From assembly GCA_900550365.1 (NCBI GenBank), contig URRR01000032.1:1-28575 (forward strand): a DNA stretch of 28,575 nt, in the 5' to 3' direction. Within the stretch, counting starts at the first letter, position 1. Each line of letters begins with the position of its first letter. The position numbers were made by a program, and so were the translations under genes. This DNA comes from an uncultured Prevotella sp. Lineage in GTDB: Bacteria > Bacteroidota > Bacteroidia > Bacteroidales > Bacteroidaceae. The notes beneath the pieces are model-generated. The model was not told where the DNA came from. It saw only the letters and a program-made list of their open reading frames with translations, and did not search any database. This document shows, one piece after another, positions 1 to 6,890 of the stretch.

Positions 1-94
1 CAGTACGGATAAAATGAATGTGTAAACTGATGTAGTTTATTTAAACAAAATCTGTCAACATATTTTAGGAAAAGACATAACTACTCTAACTTCT

Positions 95-139
95 TTTCAA
101 TATGTGGCCTTTTAGCCTTCAAAAGGCCACATATTGAAA
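95..139. repeat. Perfect 19-bp inverted repeat with 7-nt loop
   Basis: The left arm 95-113 and right arm 121-139 are exact reverse complements around the loop AGCCTTC. The arm contains GGCCTTTT, so it resembles the AAAAGACGGCCTTTT units that follow at once. It would form a strong hairpin in either strand. A terminator role is likely but there is no clear U-tract. Confidence 0.8.
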
Positions 140-142
140 GCT

Positions 143-179
143 AAAAGACGGTCTTTTACAAGACGAAAGACGGCCTTTT
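143..179. repeat. AAAAGACGGCCTTTT-family palindromic units (locus 1)
   Basis: Unit AAAAGACGGTCTTTT at 143-157 is a 7-bp-arm palindrome around a central G. A second unit, AAAGACGGCCTTTT, is at 166-179. Related clusters recur near 6589, 10392, 16819 and 22068, always outside genes or at a gene's extreme 3' end. Confidence 0.75.
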
Positions 180-392
180 GAAACCGTAAGCATTATCGAT
201 TGTTTTGCTTCCGGCCACGCTTCGTTTTGCCGAAAATAATATAAAACTATAAGTAAAAGCATGGTAAAGTTTTACAGTTTTCGTTACCTAAAGCGTCAGA
301 GACGCTCCGCTGAGGCTTCAACGCTTTGCCCTTTCGGTGAAAATGGTTACATAAACCGTAAAAAATGTAGTGCCTTTACCTTATAATTATAT

Positions 393-400
393 TAATTTTG
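393..400 (+). promoter_or_regulatory. Bacteroidetes -7 box (TAATTTTG)
   Basis: TAATTTTG fits TAnnTTTG and lies 46 bases before the ATG at 446, predicting transcription from about 407. The -33 element is weak (TTTA near 375). Confidence 0.55.
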
Positions 401-445
401 CACTCAAGCGGACAATGACATAATAATTAATCTGATATAAACAAA

Positions 446-1360
446 ATGGAAAGAAGAGAAGCACTGAAGCGCATGGGACTGGCCATAGCCGGGGCTGCGG
501 CGGCGATGACCGGTGTAGGCGGCCTTACCTCGTGCGGCGGGAAGAGCCGTAAACGCATAATATTCTATTTTACCGGAACTGGCAACTGCCTCTATGTGGC
601 GCGTCAGTTAGGCGGTAATGATGCCTTGCTGTTAAGCATTCCGCAGGTGATGAAGCAGGAGCAGCTCAGCTTTGAGGCCGACGAGATAGGCCTTGTATAT
701 CCCATTTACGGCCACATGCCGCCCAATATGGTGCGCCGCTTCATAGAGAAGGCACGGCTGAAGGCGGGCTATAAGTTCGCTGTACTTACCTATGGCAACC
801 GCTCGTGCAACGCTTCGGAAATATGGAACGACATATCGCGCAAAGCCGGAAACGCCTTTGATTATATCACAACCATGATTATGGTAGACAACTGGCTGCC
901 CAACTTCGACATGGCCGAGCAGATAAAGATTGACAAGCACATACCTGAGAGCATCAGCCGGATAAGCAAGGACATAGCGGAGCACCGCCGGTGGATTGAG
1001 CCTGTTACCGAGGAGCAGCGCATACAGCACAGAGGTTTTCTCGCATTGTCGGGCATCGATCCGGCCGTCGGCTTCCTCTGGCGCAGCGAGCAGTGCTTTA
1101 CCGCCACCGACACGTGCATAGGTTGCGGCGCATGTGTTGACGTTTGTCCGCGCGGCAACTGGTCGCTGACGTCGTCAGGTGTTAAGGCCGAGGGCGACTG
1201 TGAAGTGTGCTTTGCCTGCATACAGAACTGTCCGCAGCGGGCGATAGTGTTCAGAGAAAGTGAAAATTCCCTTCTCGCAAAAGGCGAGAAGAACCCTAAT
1301 GCGCGTTACCGCAACGAACATGTGTCGTTATGGGACATCAAGCAGGCCAACAAGCAATAA
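446..1360 (+). CDS. EFR1-like flavodoxin-ferredoxin protein with exported N-terminus
   Basis: Predicted electron-transfer protein joining an FMN-binding flavodoxin-like domain to a two-cluster ferredoxin. The flavodoxin phosphate loop FTGTGN is at residues 42-47. Two 4Fe-4S motifs follow: Cys224, 227, 230, 234 and Cys252, 255, 258, 262. This order matches the EFR1 family. The N-terminus is unusual: ERREALKRMG, then a hydrophobic Ala/Gly stretch and LTSC with Cys30, which reads as a twin-arginine signal with a lipobox. The protein may therefore be folded with its cofactors, exported and lipid-anchored. The start at 446 fits the promoter at 393. It stands alone, 157 bases from the convergent phnW, with a terminator hairpin between. 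The partner redox protein is unknown. Confidence 0.82.
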   Translation: MERREALKRMGLAIAGAAAAMTGVGGLTSCGGKSRKRIIFYFTGTGNCLYVARQLGGNDALLLSIPQVMKQEQLSFEADEIGLVYPIYGHMPPNMVRRFIEKARLKAGYKFAVLTYGNRSCNASEIWNDISRKAGNAFDYITTMIMVDNWLPNFDMAEQIKIDKHIPESISRISKDIAEHRRWIEPVTEEQRIQHRGFLALSGIDPAVGFLWRSEQCFTATDTCIGCGACVDVCPRGNWSLTSSGVKAEGDCEVCFACIQNCPQRAIVFRESENSLLAKGEKNPNARYRNEHVSLWDIKQANKQ

Positions 1361-1447
1361 ACCGACGGGCAGAATAAGGTATTGACAGTCCTGCAAAATG
1401 GCTTTTGCCGGGCGGCCGTCCGGCCGTTTGCCGCTATATATAAAAAG

Positions 1448-1479
1448 GTGAGGAGAGGCTGCTACGGCCTTCTCCTCAC
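1448..1479 (-). terminator. Intrinsic terminator of the phnX-phnW transcript
   Basis: Arms GTGAGGAGA and TCTCCTCAC extend through GGC/GCC with one bulged base. On the minus strand the stem is followed by CTTTTTATAT, a U-rich tract, placed 39 bases after the phnW stop. It may also stop plus-strand readthrough. Confidence 0.7.
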
Positions 1480-1517
1480 TCTCAAATCAAATCAATCAAT
1501 ACGGTTTTTTATGAGTC

Positions 1518-2600
1518 TTATATCTCACGGATTGTGTCAACGAGACGGCGGAAGTCATCAGGATGAACGTCACCGATGTTTCCGATGCGGAACGTGTCAG
1601 CCTGAGATATCTTGCCGGGATAGATAACAAAGCCTTTAGCCTTGAGCTTCTGGTAGAATGAATTGAAGTCAAAATCGGCCGTTGGGTAATAGAACGACGT
1701 GATGACCGGTGACTGCCACTCGTCCGGAAGCAGAGTCTTGTAGCCCAAAGAGCGCATGCCTTCTACGAGTACACGGTGGTTCTCCTTGTACCGTTCGTAG
1801 CGTGCCGCTATGCCGCCTTCCTCTTTCAGCTCGGTCATTGCCTGCATGAAGGCACGTACTACGTGTGTCGGCGAAGTGAAACGCCACTTGCCGTGGCCTT
1901 TCTCCATTGTCTCCCACTGGTCGTAAATGTCAAGAGAGAGCGAGCGCGCTACGCCCTTACACTGCTCAAGCAGCGAGCGGCGGGCTATGATGAAGCCGAA
2001 ACCGGGCACGCCCTGGATACACTTGTTGGCCGAGCTTATCATGAAGTCGATGCCGAGAGCGGCCATGTCGATAGGCACTCCGCCGAAACTGCTCATCGCG
2101 TCAACTATCAACACCTTACCGTGACGCTTCACTACGGCTGCTATCTCATTAAGAGGATTGAGCACGCCGGTGGTTGTCTCACAGTGAACTACTGACACGT
2201 GGGTAACCTCGGGGTGAGCCTCAAGGTATTCGTCGAGAGCCTGCGGATTGACAGCTTCAGTCTCTTCAAACTTCATGACATGGCAGTTCAGCTTGTAATA
2301 CTCGGCTATCGTACCCATGCGTTTGCCGTAAGCGCCGTTGGCTGCGACCAGCAGATTGTCTTCAGGACGTACCACGCTGCCCAGCGTCGCCTCAACACAG
2401 AATGTGCCGCTGCCCTGCATCAGCACGGCCGTATATTCCTCGGGGCGGCTTGTAGCCAGCTCAACCAGCCCTTTTCTGATGACTTCTACTATGCCTTCGT
2501 TATAGTCTTTGTCCCATGTGCACCAGTCACTCATCATGGCACTCTTCACGGTTTCCGTTGTCGTAAGCGGTCCCGGTGTCAGTAATAAATATGGTCTCAT
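1518..2600 (-). CDS. phnW: 2-aminoethylphosphonate--pyruvate transaminase
   Basis: PLP-dependent class V aminotransferase that converts 2-aminoethylphosphonate and pyruvate to phosphonoacetaldehyde and alanine in the cytoplasm. The N-terminus reads LLTPGPLTTT, typical of the family. Asp167 in VDAMSSFGG would contact the pyridine nitrogen, and Lys193 in SSANKCIQG is the expected Schiff-base lysine. At 360 aa it is full length for PhnW. It lies 60 bases after phnX on the same strand, with no promoter in the gap, so the two should share a transcript. The product of this enzyme is the substrate of PhnX. A terminator follows at 1448-1479. Identification rests on sequence pattern plus the phnX neighbour and is strong. 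Confidence 0.95.
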   Translation of the reverse strand: MRPYLLLTPGPLTTTETVKSAMMSDWCTWDKDYNEGIVEVIRKGLVELATSRPEEYTAVLMQGSGTFCVEATLGSVVRPEDNLLVAANGAYGKRMGTIAEYYKLNCHVMKFEETEAVNPQALDEYLEAHPEVTHVSVVHCETTTGVLNPLNEIAAVVKRHGKVLIVDAMSSFGGVPIDMAALGIDFMISSANKCIQGVPGFGFIIARRSLLEQCKGVARSLSLDIYDQWETMEKGHGKWRFTSPTHVVRAFMQAMTELKEEGGIAARYERYKENHRVLVEGMRSLGYKTLLPDEWQSPVITSFYYPTADFDFNSFYQKLKAKGFVIYPGKISQADTFRIGNIGDVHPDDFRRLVDTIREI

Positions 2601-2660
2601 TGCCTGTTTTTGTTTTGTCAGTCGTGAGGAAAGTCCTCTTTGTATAATTATTTTTTCTTG

Positions 2661-3458
2661 TTAAAATTCACGGTTCATTGCAGAGTTGATGCTCTCTATC
2701 AGTTGTGGCAGCTCTGTTATGTCGTCAATCACGTAGTGAGCGCCGGCCGCGTACATCTTGTAACGTACCGCCTTCATCTTAGCTTTCAGCTCGTCGGCAG
2801 GCATGGCCTTCACCTCTTCTTCAGTAAGTGCAAGCTCGTTGCTGCCTAAAATCACACCTACGCTCCATGCACCGGCGTTCACTCCCTCCCTGATGTCAGA
2901 TATGGTGTCGCCTACTTTTACGACTGAGCGGGGCGACTCAATGCCCATCTCACACATGTTCTGGTAAATCATGTAAGGTCTTGGGCGGCCTCCGGGCAGA
3001 TTGTCAGACGTCACGCAGTTGTCAATAACGTATCCGCGCTTTGCGGCTGCAGGTATTACGACGTCCATCATCTCGCGGGTGTAACCTGTGGTTGAGCCTA
3101 CTTTGATGCCGTCAGCACGCAGACCGGCAATCGTCCCGGCAACTCCGGTGATGGGTTCAGAGTAATCCTCAAGTGTGGCGAATAGTTCTTCCTGGAACTT
3201 CTTGTAGCAGTTCTGCACGTCATCCTCGTTCCAGTCACGGCCGTATTTAGCCCGGAAGTCGGCCTGTACGTGGTCAATGGCAAACAGGGCGCGCACCTCC
3301 TCAATCTTGGTAAGTCCCATGTGGGCGCGTGTCTCGGCAGCCGTTACAGGTGCACCGATAGCCTTGAAACTTTCAACGAATGCTGCTACAGGAGCGAAAC
3401 ATCCATAGTCAACGGCCGTGCCGGCCCAGTCCATAATGATACATTCAATCTTTTTCAT
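2661..3458 (-). CDS. phnX: Phosphonoacetaldehyde hydrolase (phosphonatase)
   Basis: HAD-superfamily enzyme that cleaves the C-P bond of phosphonoacetaldehyde to acetaldehyde and phosphate. HAD motif I is DWAGT at residues 10-14, with Asp10 the nucleophile; the Trp-Ala between the aspartate and Gly-Thr is characteristic of phosphonatases. Lys51 in MGLTKIEEVR matches the Schiff-base lysine of the cap. The C-terminal HAD acid motif is seen in KVGDTISDIREG. The length (265 aa) is normal. It is the middle gene of a minus-strand operon with the DUF5690 transporter upstream and phnW downstream. A 324-base gap to the transporter is mostly filled with 44-bp tandem repeats, and no TAnnTTTG promoter is seen immediately before this gene. 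Confidence 0.95.
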   Translation of the reverse strand: MKKIECIIMDWAGTAVDYGCFAPVAAFVESFKAIGAPVTAAETRAHMGLTKIEEVRALFAIDHVQADFRAKYGRDWNEDDVQNCYKKFQEELFATLEDYSEPITGVAGTIAGLRADGIKVGSTTGYTREMMDVVIPAAAKRGYVIDNCVTSDNLPGGRPRPYMIYQNMCEMGIESPRSVVKVGDTISDIREGVNAGAWSVGVILGSNELALTEEEVKAMPADELKAKMKAVRYKMYAAGAHYVIDDITELPQLIESINSAMNREF

Positions 3459-3571
3459 ATGTTGTTTTGTTTGGTTTTGATGTTATTTGGTTATGAGGTT
3501 TTTGGTTTGTAAGGTTTGTGCGGCCGCAGGTTCAGGGCTGATAGGACTTATAGGGCTAATAAGTCAAATGC

Positions 3572-3785
3572 CTTTACCTTCTTACTTTCTTACCGTTTAA
3601 CCTTTTCTTTTTATGCTTTATCTTCTTACTATTTTACCGTTTTACCTTTACTTTTTATGCTTTACCTTCTTACTTTTTTACCGTTTAACCTTTCTCTTAT
3701 ATGTTTTACCTTCTTACTTTTCTACCGTTTAACCTTTCTCTTATATGTTTTACCTTTTTACTTTTTTACCGTTTTACCTTTATTA
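3572..3785. repeat. Five 44-bp tandem repeats inside the phosphonate operon
   Basis: Copies at 3572-3615, 3616-3659, 3660-3703, 3704-3747 and a shorter fifth copy 3748-3785 have identical spacing with scattered substitutions. Each has the pattern TTACCTTCTTAC, then TTACCGTTTAACC, then a T-rich end in ATG. The last copy contains the stop codon of the DUF5690 gene (TAA on the minus strand, 3783-3785). In the operon mRNA the region reads as purine-rich GGTAAAA units. A similar short string (CTTACCTTTTTACC) occurs at 6825-6838 upstream of mfd. Confidence 0.85.
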
Positions 3786-5141
3786 TACCGCTGCGAGGTC
3801 AGCGTTCTGTGCTTTACTGTCAGTTTTATGACCTATGTTTATGACCTTCACACCGGTGATTTTGTAATCTCTGTGAATGATATAAATTATCGAACAGATG
3901 AAAGCGATGCAGCATATTATTCCGATATACACGCTCATTCCGTTGTAGAAAGATGTCCAGTCAATGTGCGGCGCACGGAATTCCTTGAACAGAAGCAGGG
4001 CCAGTGTACCGAGATAACCTACGAAATCAATGGTTATAATGAAGAATCCTACGTTGCCTTTCACCTTGAAGCAGGCTATAAAGCGTTCAAAGAAGATTGT
4101 CTGGAAGCTAAGGTAGGCAATGTCGATGCACAGCGTCTGCAGGAAGAGCCATGCCGTAGTAGGCAGTCCGAGCGTGGCGCTTTCAGCTCCGAGGAAGGCT
4201 ATCACGCCCATGCCAATGGCCGACATGATGAGTATCATGCACAAAGCGCGGAGATGATTGCTTACCGCTGAGAGCAGCGCAAAAGCCGCGAGGAGCACCA
4301 GAGTGGCTATTGAGTCGAGGTAAGCGAAGGCCCATGACGACACCGTACTTACGTCAATGATGCACACGATGAAGTCTTCCTTGATGTCTCTCTGTACCGT
4401 CAGCAGCAGGTTGGCGCCGAACAGCATGATAAGCAGCGGCATGAACTTGACGAAGAGCTGCCAGCGCTGGTGGCCGTTGAGGGTAACTCGCTTTGTACGC
4501 GACGCAATGTCGGCGGCCGTCGGGGCAGGAAACTTAGTCATCATCCATCCCATAAAGCAGAGCAGCGGGAAGGCAAACGCGCCGATGAGTGCCGGCATCC
4601 AGAACTCGCTTACGTGCAGCTGATTGAGCGCATAGAGGCCGAGCGACTTGGCTACGCCTGAACTCAGCGCCATGCTTACACCCATGATGCTGGCCAATAT
4701 GTCAGTGGTGCGGCGGCCTTCGAGGAAACTGAAGATGACGCCCCACATGCATCCGAGCGACAGACCGTTGAAGAACAGTGCGAAGATGTTGTAAGGTGCG
4801 GGCATCAGACCGAACGCCAGAAGCGACACTTCAGACAGTGCTGCCGAACCGATGATGAATTTCAGACGGTTGCCAGGCTTCAGTTCAGAGATAAACTTTA
4901 TGCCGAGCAGCTTGGCACAGACGTAGCCTATGAGCTGGATTATGCTCACAACAATCTTGTAATCCATGCCGGCCACCTGCAGACCGTCAAACTCTGCTGC
5001 CGTGAAAGGCTTGCGCAGGGCATACACAAGTGAGTAAGACAGCAGTGCAGTGCCGCCTGCCCACAGTACGAAAAGCCAGTCGGGCATGTTGTTCTTGAGT
5101 GTTCTAAGCCGTTGCATGTTGAATGTTCCTTTGTTCATCAT
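3783..5141 (-). CDS. DUF5690 family MFS-like membrane transporter, candidate 2-aminoethylphosphonate importer
   Basis: Polytopic inner-membrane protein of about 450 aa with roughly a dozen hydrophobic segments. It begins near WLFVLWAGGTALLSYSLVYA followed by LRKPFTAAEFDG, which recalls DUF5690 and the organophosphate:phosphate antiporter branch of the MFS. The open frame extends back to 5249, but a promoter -7 box sits at 5210-5217, inside that extension, so translation must begin downstream. The ATGs at 5141, 5138 and 5117 are the candidates, and the last has AAAGGA about ten bases upstream. It is the first gene of the phnX-phnW operon, and no other phosphonate transporter is visible, so import of aminoethylphosphonate is a reasonable inference but unproven. 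The exact start is uncertain. Confidence 0.8.
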   Translation of the reverse strand: MMNKGTFNMQRLRTLKNNMPDWLFVLWAGGTALLSYSLVYALRKPFTAAEFDGLQVAGMDYKIVVSIIQLIGYVCAKLLGIKFISELKPGNRLKFIIGSAALSEVSLLAFGLMPAPYNIFALFFNGLSLGCMWGVIFSFLEGRRTTDILASIMGVSMALSSGVAKSLGLYALNQLHVSEFWMPALIGAFAFPLLCFMGWMMTKFPAPTAADIASRTKRVTLNGHQRWQLFVKFMPLLIMLFGANLLLTVQRDIKEDFIVCIIDVSTVSSWAFAYLDSIATLVLLAAFALLSAVSNHLRALCMILIMSAIGMGVIAFLGAESATLGLPTTAWLFLQTLCIDIAYLSFQTIFFERFIACFKVKGNVGFFIITIDFVGYLGTLALLLFKEFRAPHIDWTSFYNGMSVYIGIICCIAFICSIIYIIHRDYKITGVKVINIGHKTDSKAQNADLAAV

Positions 5142-5209
5142 CGTCTTTTTAGTCTTTATTCTGCGCCCGGCCAGACTTTTATACCGCCTCCCCGGGCATT
5201 TTGACGGTG

Positions 5210-5217
5210 CAAATTTA
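5210..5217 (-). promoter_or_regulatory. -7 box of the phosphonate operon (TAAATTTG)
   Basis: TAAATTTG on the minus strand fits TAnnTTTG and predicts transcription from about 5203. This leaves a leader of 60-85 bases and excludes the ATG at 5249 as the transporter start. No clear TTTG -33 element is present, which would suit a regulated promoter. Confidence 0.6.
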
Positions 5218-5368
5218 CGCTGCCTGAAAGCATGAAAAAATGAATACACAATGAATAATATGGCCGTAACAATTCATTAATATTAATGAAAACACATTAT
5301 AATCAGATTGTAAGGCAACAGAAACCCCAATGTAATATCATTGTAACATGTTTAAATAAATAAGTGGT

Positions 5369-5376
5369 TAACTTTG
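5369..5376 (+). promoter_or_regulatory. -7 box of the divergent HTH-like gene (TAACTTTG)
   Basis: TAACTTTG is a perfect TAnnTTTG box. It lies 21 bases before the ATG at 5398 and overlaps the upstream TTG at 5374, so 5398 is the true start. It is about 150 bases from the divergent phosphonate-operon promoter. Confidence 0.65.
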
Positions 5377-5397
5377 CCGCCGATTAGCTTAACGTTT

Positions 5398-6291
5398 ATG
5401 GATGACCTGAAAGAAATATACGAAAGAATCAAGTTCTTACGTCATAAGGGCGTGAAGATGAAGGATATTGCGGGGCGCACAGGATTTCCGCCGAGCGTGT
5501 TGTCAGCGCTGTTTTCCACGGTGCTGCCGGCTTATTTGAAAAACATTGATAAAGGCATGGCCGCCGACGAGGCTCTTGACAGCGCCCTGCTGTGGGTCAA
5601 TAATGTGTCAAAGAAAAAGCTGCTGGGCTCTCTTGCCAGGACCAAAGAAGCTCTTTTTGCCATTGATACGGCACCGAAGCCTAAGGCAGAGGACAGCGGC
5701 AACATGCATTTAGGCCGGATAACCGATACCATGAGAGGCTCAGTATCACTCGTGGCCGACTTCAGCGGCACGTATATCAGTTACAGTCTGTCGTCAGGTT
5801 CTGACGCAATGAAGATTGAACCTTACCTTATCGCCCCTTCAGACGACGGCAATTATGTAATGGTGACCCATAATAACGCTTACGGTTCGACTCATCACGG
5901 GTTTGCGCTGATGAACGGACTTAACCACATGTACATCTTTTTCAACGAGAACAGACTGCCGCAACTTGCCCTGTTCAATATCTGTCTGAAGATACCAATG
6001 TTCGACCGGCCGCCTTATCTGCGCGGACTTTACACATGTTTTGACTATAATTATAATCCGATAGCCCGCAGAATATTGTTCGTGAAGGTGTCTGACAGCG
6101 TGTCGGCAGAAGATTTCATGACCATGCGCGGCTGCCTGAAACATCGTGACGAGCTTGACGAGAAGGAGCGGATATATTATGATTACACGTGCGGACAGGA
6201 GGACGTGGTTCGTATGAGAGACATTCCGTCGCCTAAGATGACCGCCGAAGATCTTACGGCAGAGAAGGAGCTGATAAGGGGCTCGCATTGA
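5398..6291 (+). CDS. Unrecognised protein with HTH-like N-terminus, divergent to the phosphonate operon
   Basis: I do not recognise a named family. The 297-aa product has no signal peptide or membrane segment. Residues about 5-45 (YERIKFLRHKGVKMKDIAG, then RTGFPPSVLSALFS) look like a helix-turn-helix of the kind MKDIAxxTGxxxSVLSAL. A charged linker follows, then a domain of about 190 aa with aromatic and glycine-rich strands (GTYISYSLSSGSDAMKIEPY, YDYTCGQEDVV) that could be a ligand-sensing domain. The start at 5398 is set by the -7 box at 5369-5376; an upstream TTG in frame lies within the promoter. Its position, head-to-head with the transporter-phnX-phnW operon, suggests a regulator of that operon, but this is inference from context. 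Confidence 0.7.
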   Translation: MDDLKEIYERIKFLRHKGVKMKDIAGRTGFPPSVLSALFSTVLPAYLKNIDKGMAADEALDSALLWVNNVSKKKLLGSLARTKEALFAIDTAPKPKAEDSGNMHLGRITDTMRGSVSLVADFSGTYISYSLSSGSDAMKIEPYLIAPSDDGNYVMVTHNNAYGSTHHGFALMNGLNHMYIFFNENRLPQLALFNICLKIPMFDRPPYLRGLYTCFDYNYNPIARRILFVKVSDSVSAEDFMTMRGCLKHRDELDEKERIYYDYTCGQEDVVRMRDIPSPKMTAEDLTAEKELIRGSH

Positions 6292-6368
6292 ATTCGCCTT
6301 TATCAGCATAATGTAAGGCTTTTCAGCATAATGCTTTCATATTGATTTTTGTTGACGCTTTATACGTG

Positions 6369-6407
6369 CGTTATTTCCGGCAGACTGAGTTCCGGCCGGA
6401 AATAACG
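6369..6407. terminator. Strong hairpin after the HTH-like gene
   Basis: CGTTATTTCCGG (6369-6380) and CCGGAAATAACG (6396-6407) are perfect 12-bp arms with a 15-base loop. It lies 77 bases after the stop of the upstream gene. It lacks a run of U, so a terminator or RNA-stabilising role is plausible but not certain. Confidence 0.5.
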
Positions 6408-6588
6408 TAAAAATACGTGTGCAGTCATAATGTCTTGAATGACAAGTTGATACGCCGTTGATTGGCGTTGTGTGCAATAAAAACAGCCTGAAAGGCCGTG
6501 ATTTTTAAGCCGAAAAGCCATAAAATGCCGTAATTTTTAGCATAATTAGTGCTGTTCCGGATGATAAACGATGCTTAACAGGCGTGCC

Positions 6589-6643
6589 GAAGACGGTCTT
6601 TTGCAATGCCGGAGGCCGTCTCTTGCATGTCCGTTTGCCGTCT
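6589..6643. repeat. AAAAGACGGCCTTTT-family units (locus 2, diverged)
   Basis: Units AAGACGGTCTTTTG, GGCCGTCTCTTG and TTGCCGTCTTTTG follow one another between 6589 and 6646. They are degenerate compared with the copies at 10392 and 16857 and do not form a perfect stem. Confidence 0.55.
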
Positions 6644-6846
6644 TTTGCCCTTTTACAGGCCGTTGTCAGCCTTCCCGTCAGCGTAGAATGCTTTTTTTCA
6701 TGGAATTTTCTTAAGTGACGTTTTGCTGCGAAAAGGTCGTTTTTTCTTACAGTTCTTATTTTCCGTCGGCGGTTGCCATTTACGCCTTATGCCGTTTTAT
6801 ACACGTTCTCAGACGCTTCACTTTCTTACCTTTTTACCTTATTTAT

Positions 6847-6877
6847 TTTGCATTGCGTCTTATTTAGATTAACTTTG
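6847..6877 (+). promoter_or_regulatory. mfd promoter (TTTG-N19-TAACTTTG)
   Basis: TTTG at 6847-6850 and TAACTTTG at 6870-6877 are separated by exactly 19 bases, a full match to the Bacteroidetes primary-sigma consensus. Predicted transcription starts near 6884, only a few bases before the ATG at 6891, so the leader is very short. Confidence 0.75.
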
Positions 6878-6890
6878 CGCCTGATTTGAA

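Larger units (their letters stand above)
1..445. other. Intergenic region with hairpin repeats, no gene seen
   Basis: No convincing coding frame is present. The left part is AT-rich. It holds a perfect 19-bp inverted repeat (95-139), two units of the AAAAGACGGCCTTTT family (143-179), and a short hairpin-prone stretch near 292-328 (GCGTC/GACGC). A promoter for the downstream flavodoxin-ferredoxin gene lies at 393-400. The gene to the left is outside the window, so the hairpins may be its terminator. Confidence 0.6.
6292..6890. other. 599-base intergenic region, no gene seen
   Basis: No credible coding frame is present. It holds two direct copies of TCAGCATAATG (6303 and 6324 regions), a strong hairpin at 6369-6407, a cluster of AAAAGACGGCCTTTT-like units at 6589-6643, a pyrimidine-rich stretch similar to the 44-bp repeats near 6820-6840, and the mfd promoter at 6847-6877. 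Confidence 0.6.

Noticed and set aside
3572..3785. Possible CRISPR array
   Set aside because: The 44-bp units are directly adjacent, with no spacers and no cas genes in the window.
3516..4271. 251-codon plus-strand frame
   Set aside because: It translates the 44-bp tandem repeats as LLFMLYLLTF-like strings and then runs antisense to the DUF5690 transporter.
5142..5249. N-terminal extension of the DUF5690 protein
   Set aside because: The segment is basic and non-hydrophobic and is upstream of the predicted transcription start near 5203 for most of its length.
5374..5397. TTG upstream start for the HTH-like gene
   Set aside because: It overlaps the -7 promoter box at 5369-5376, so it would not be in the transcript.
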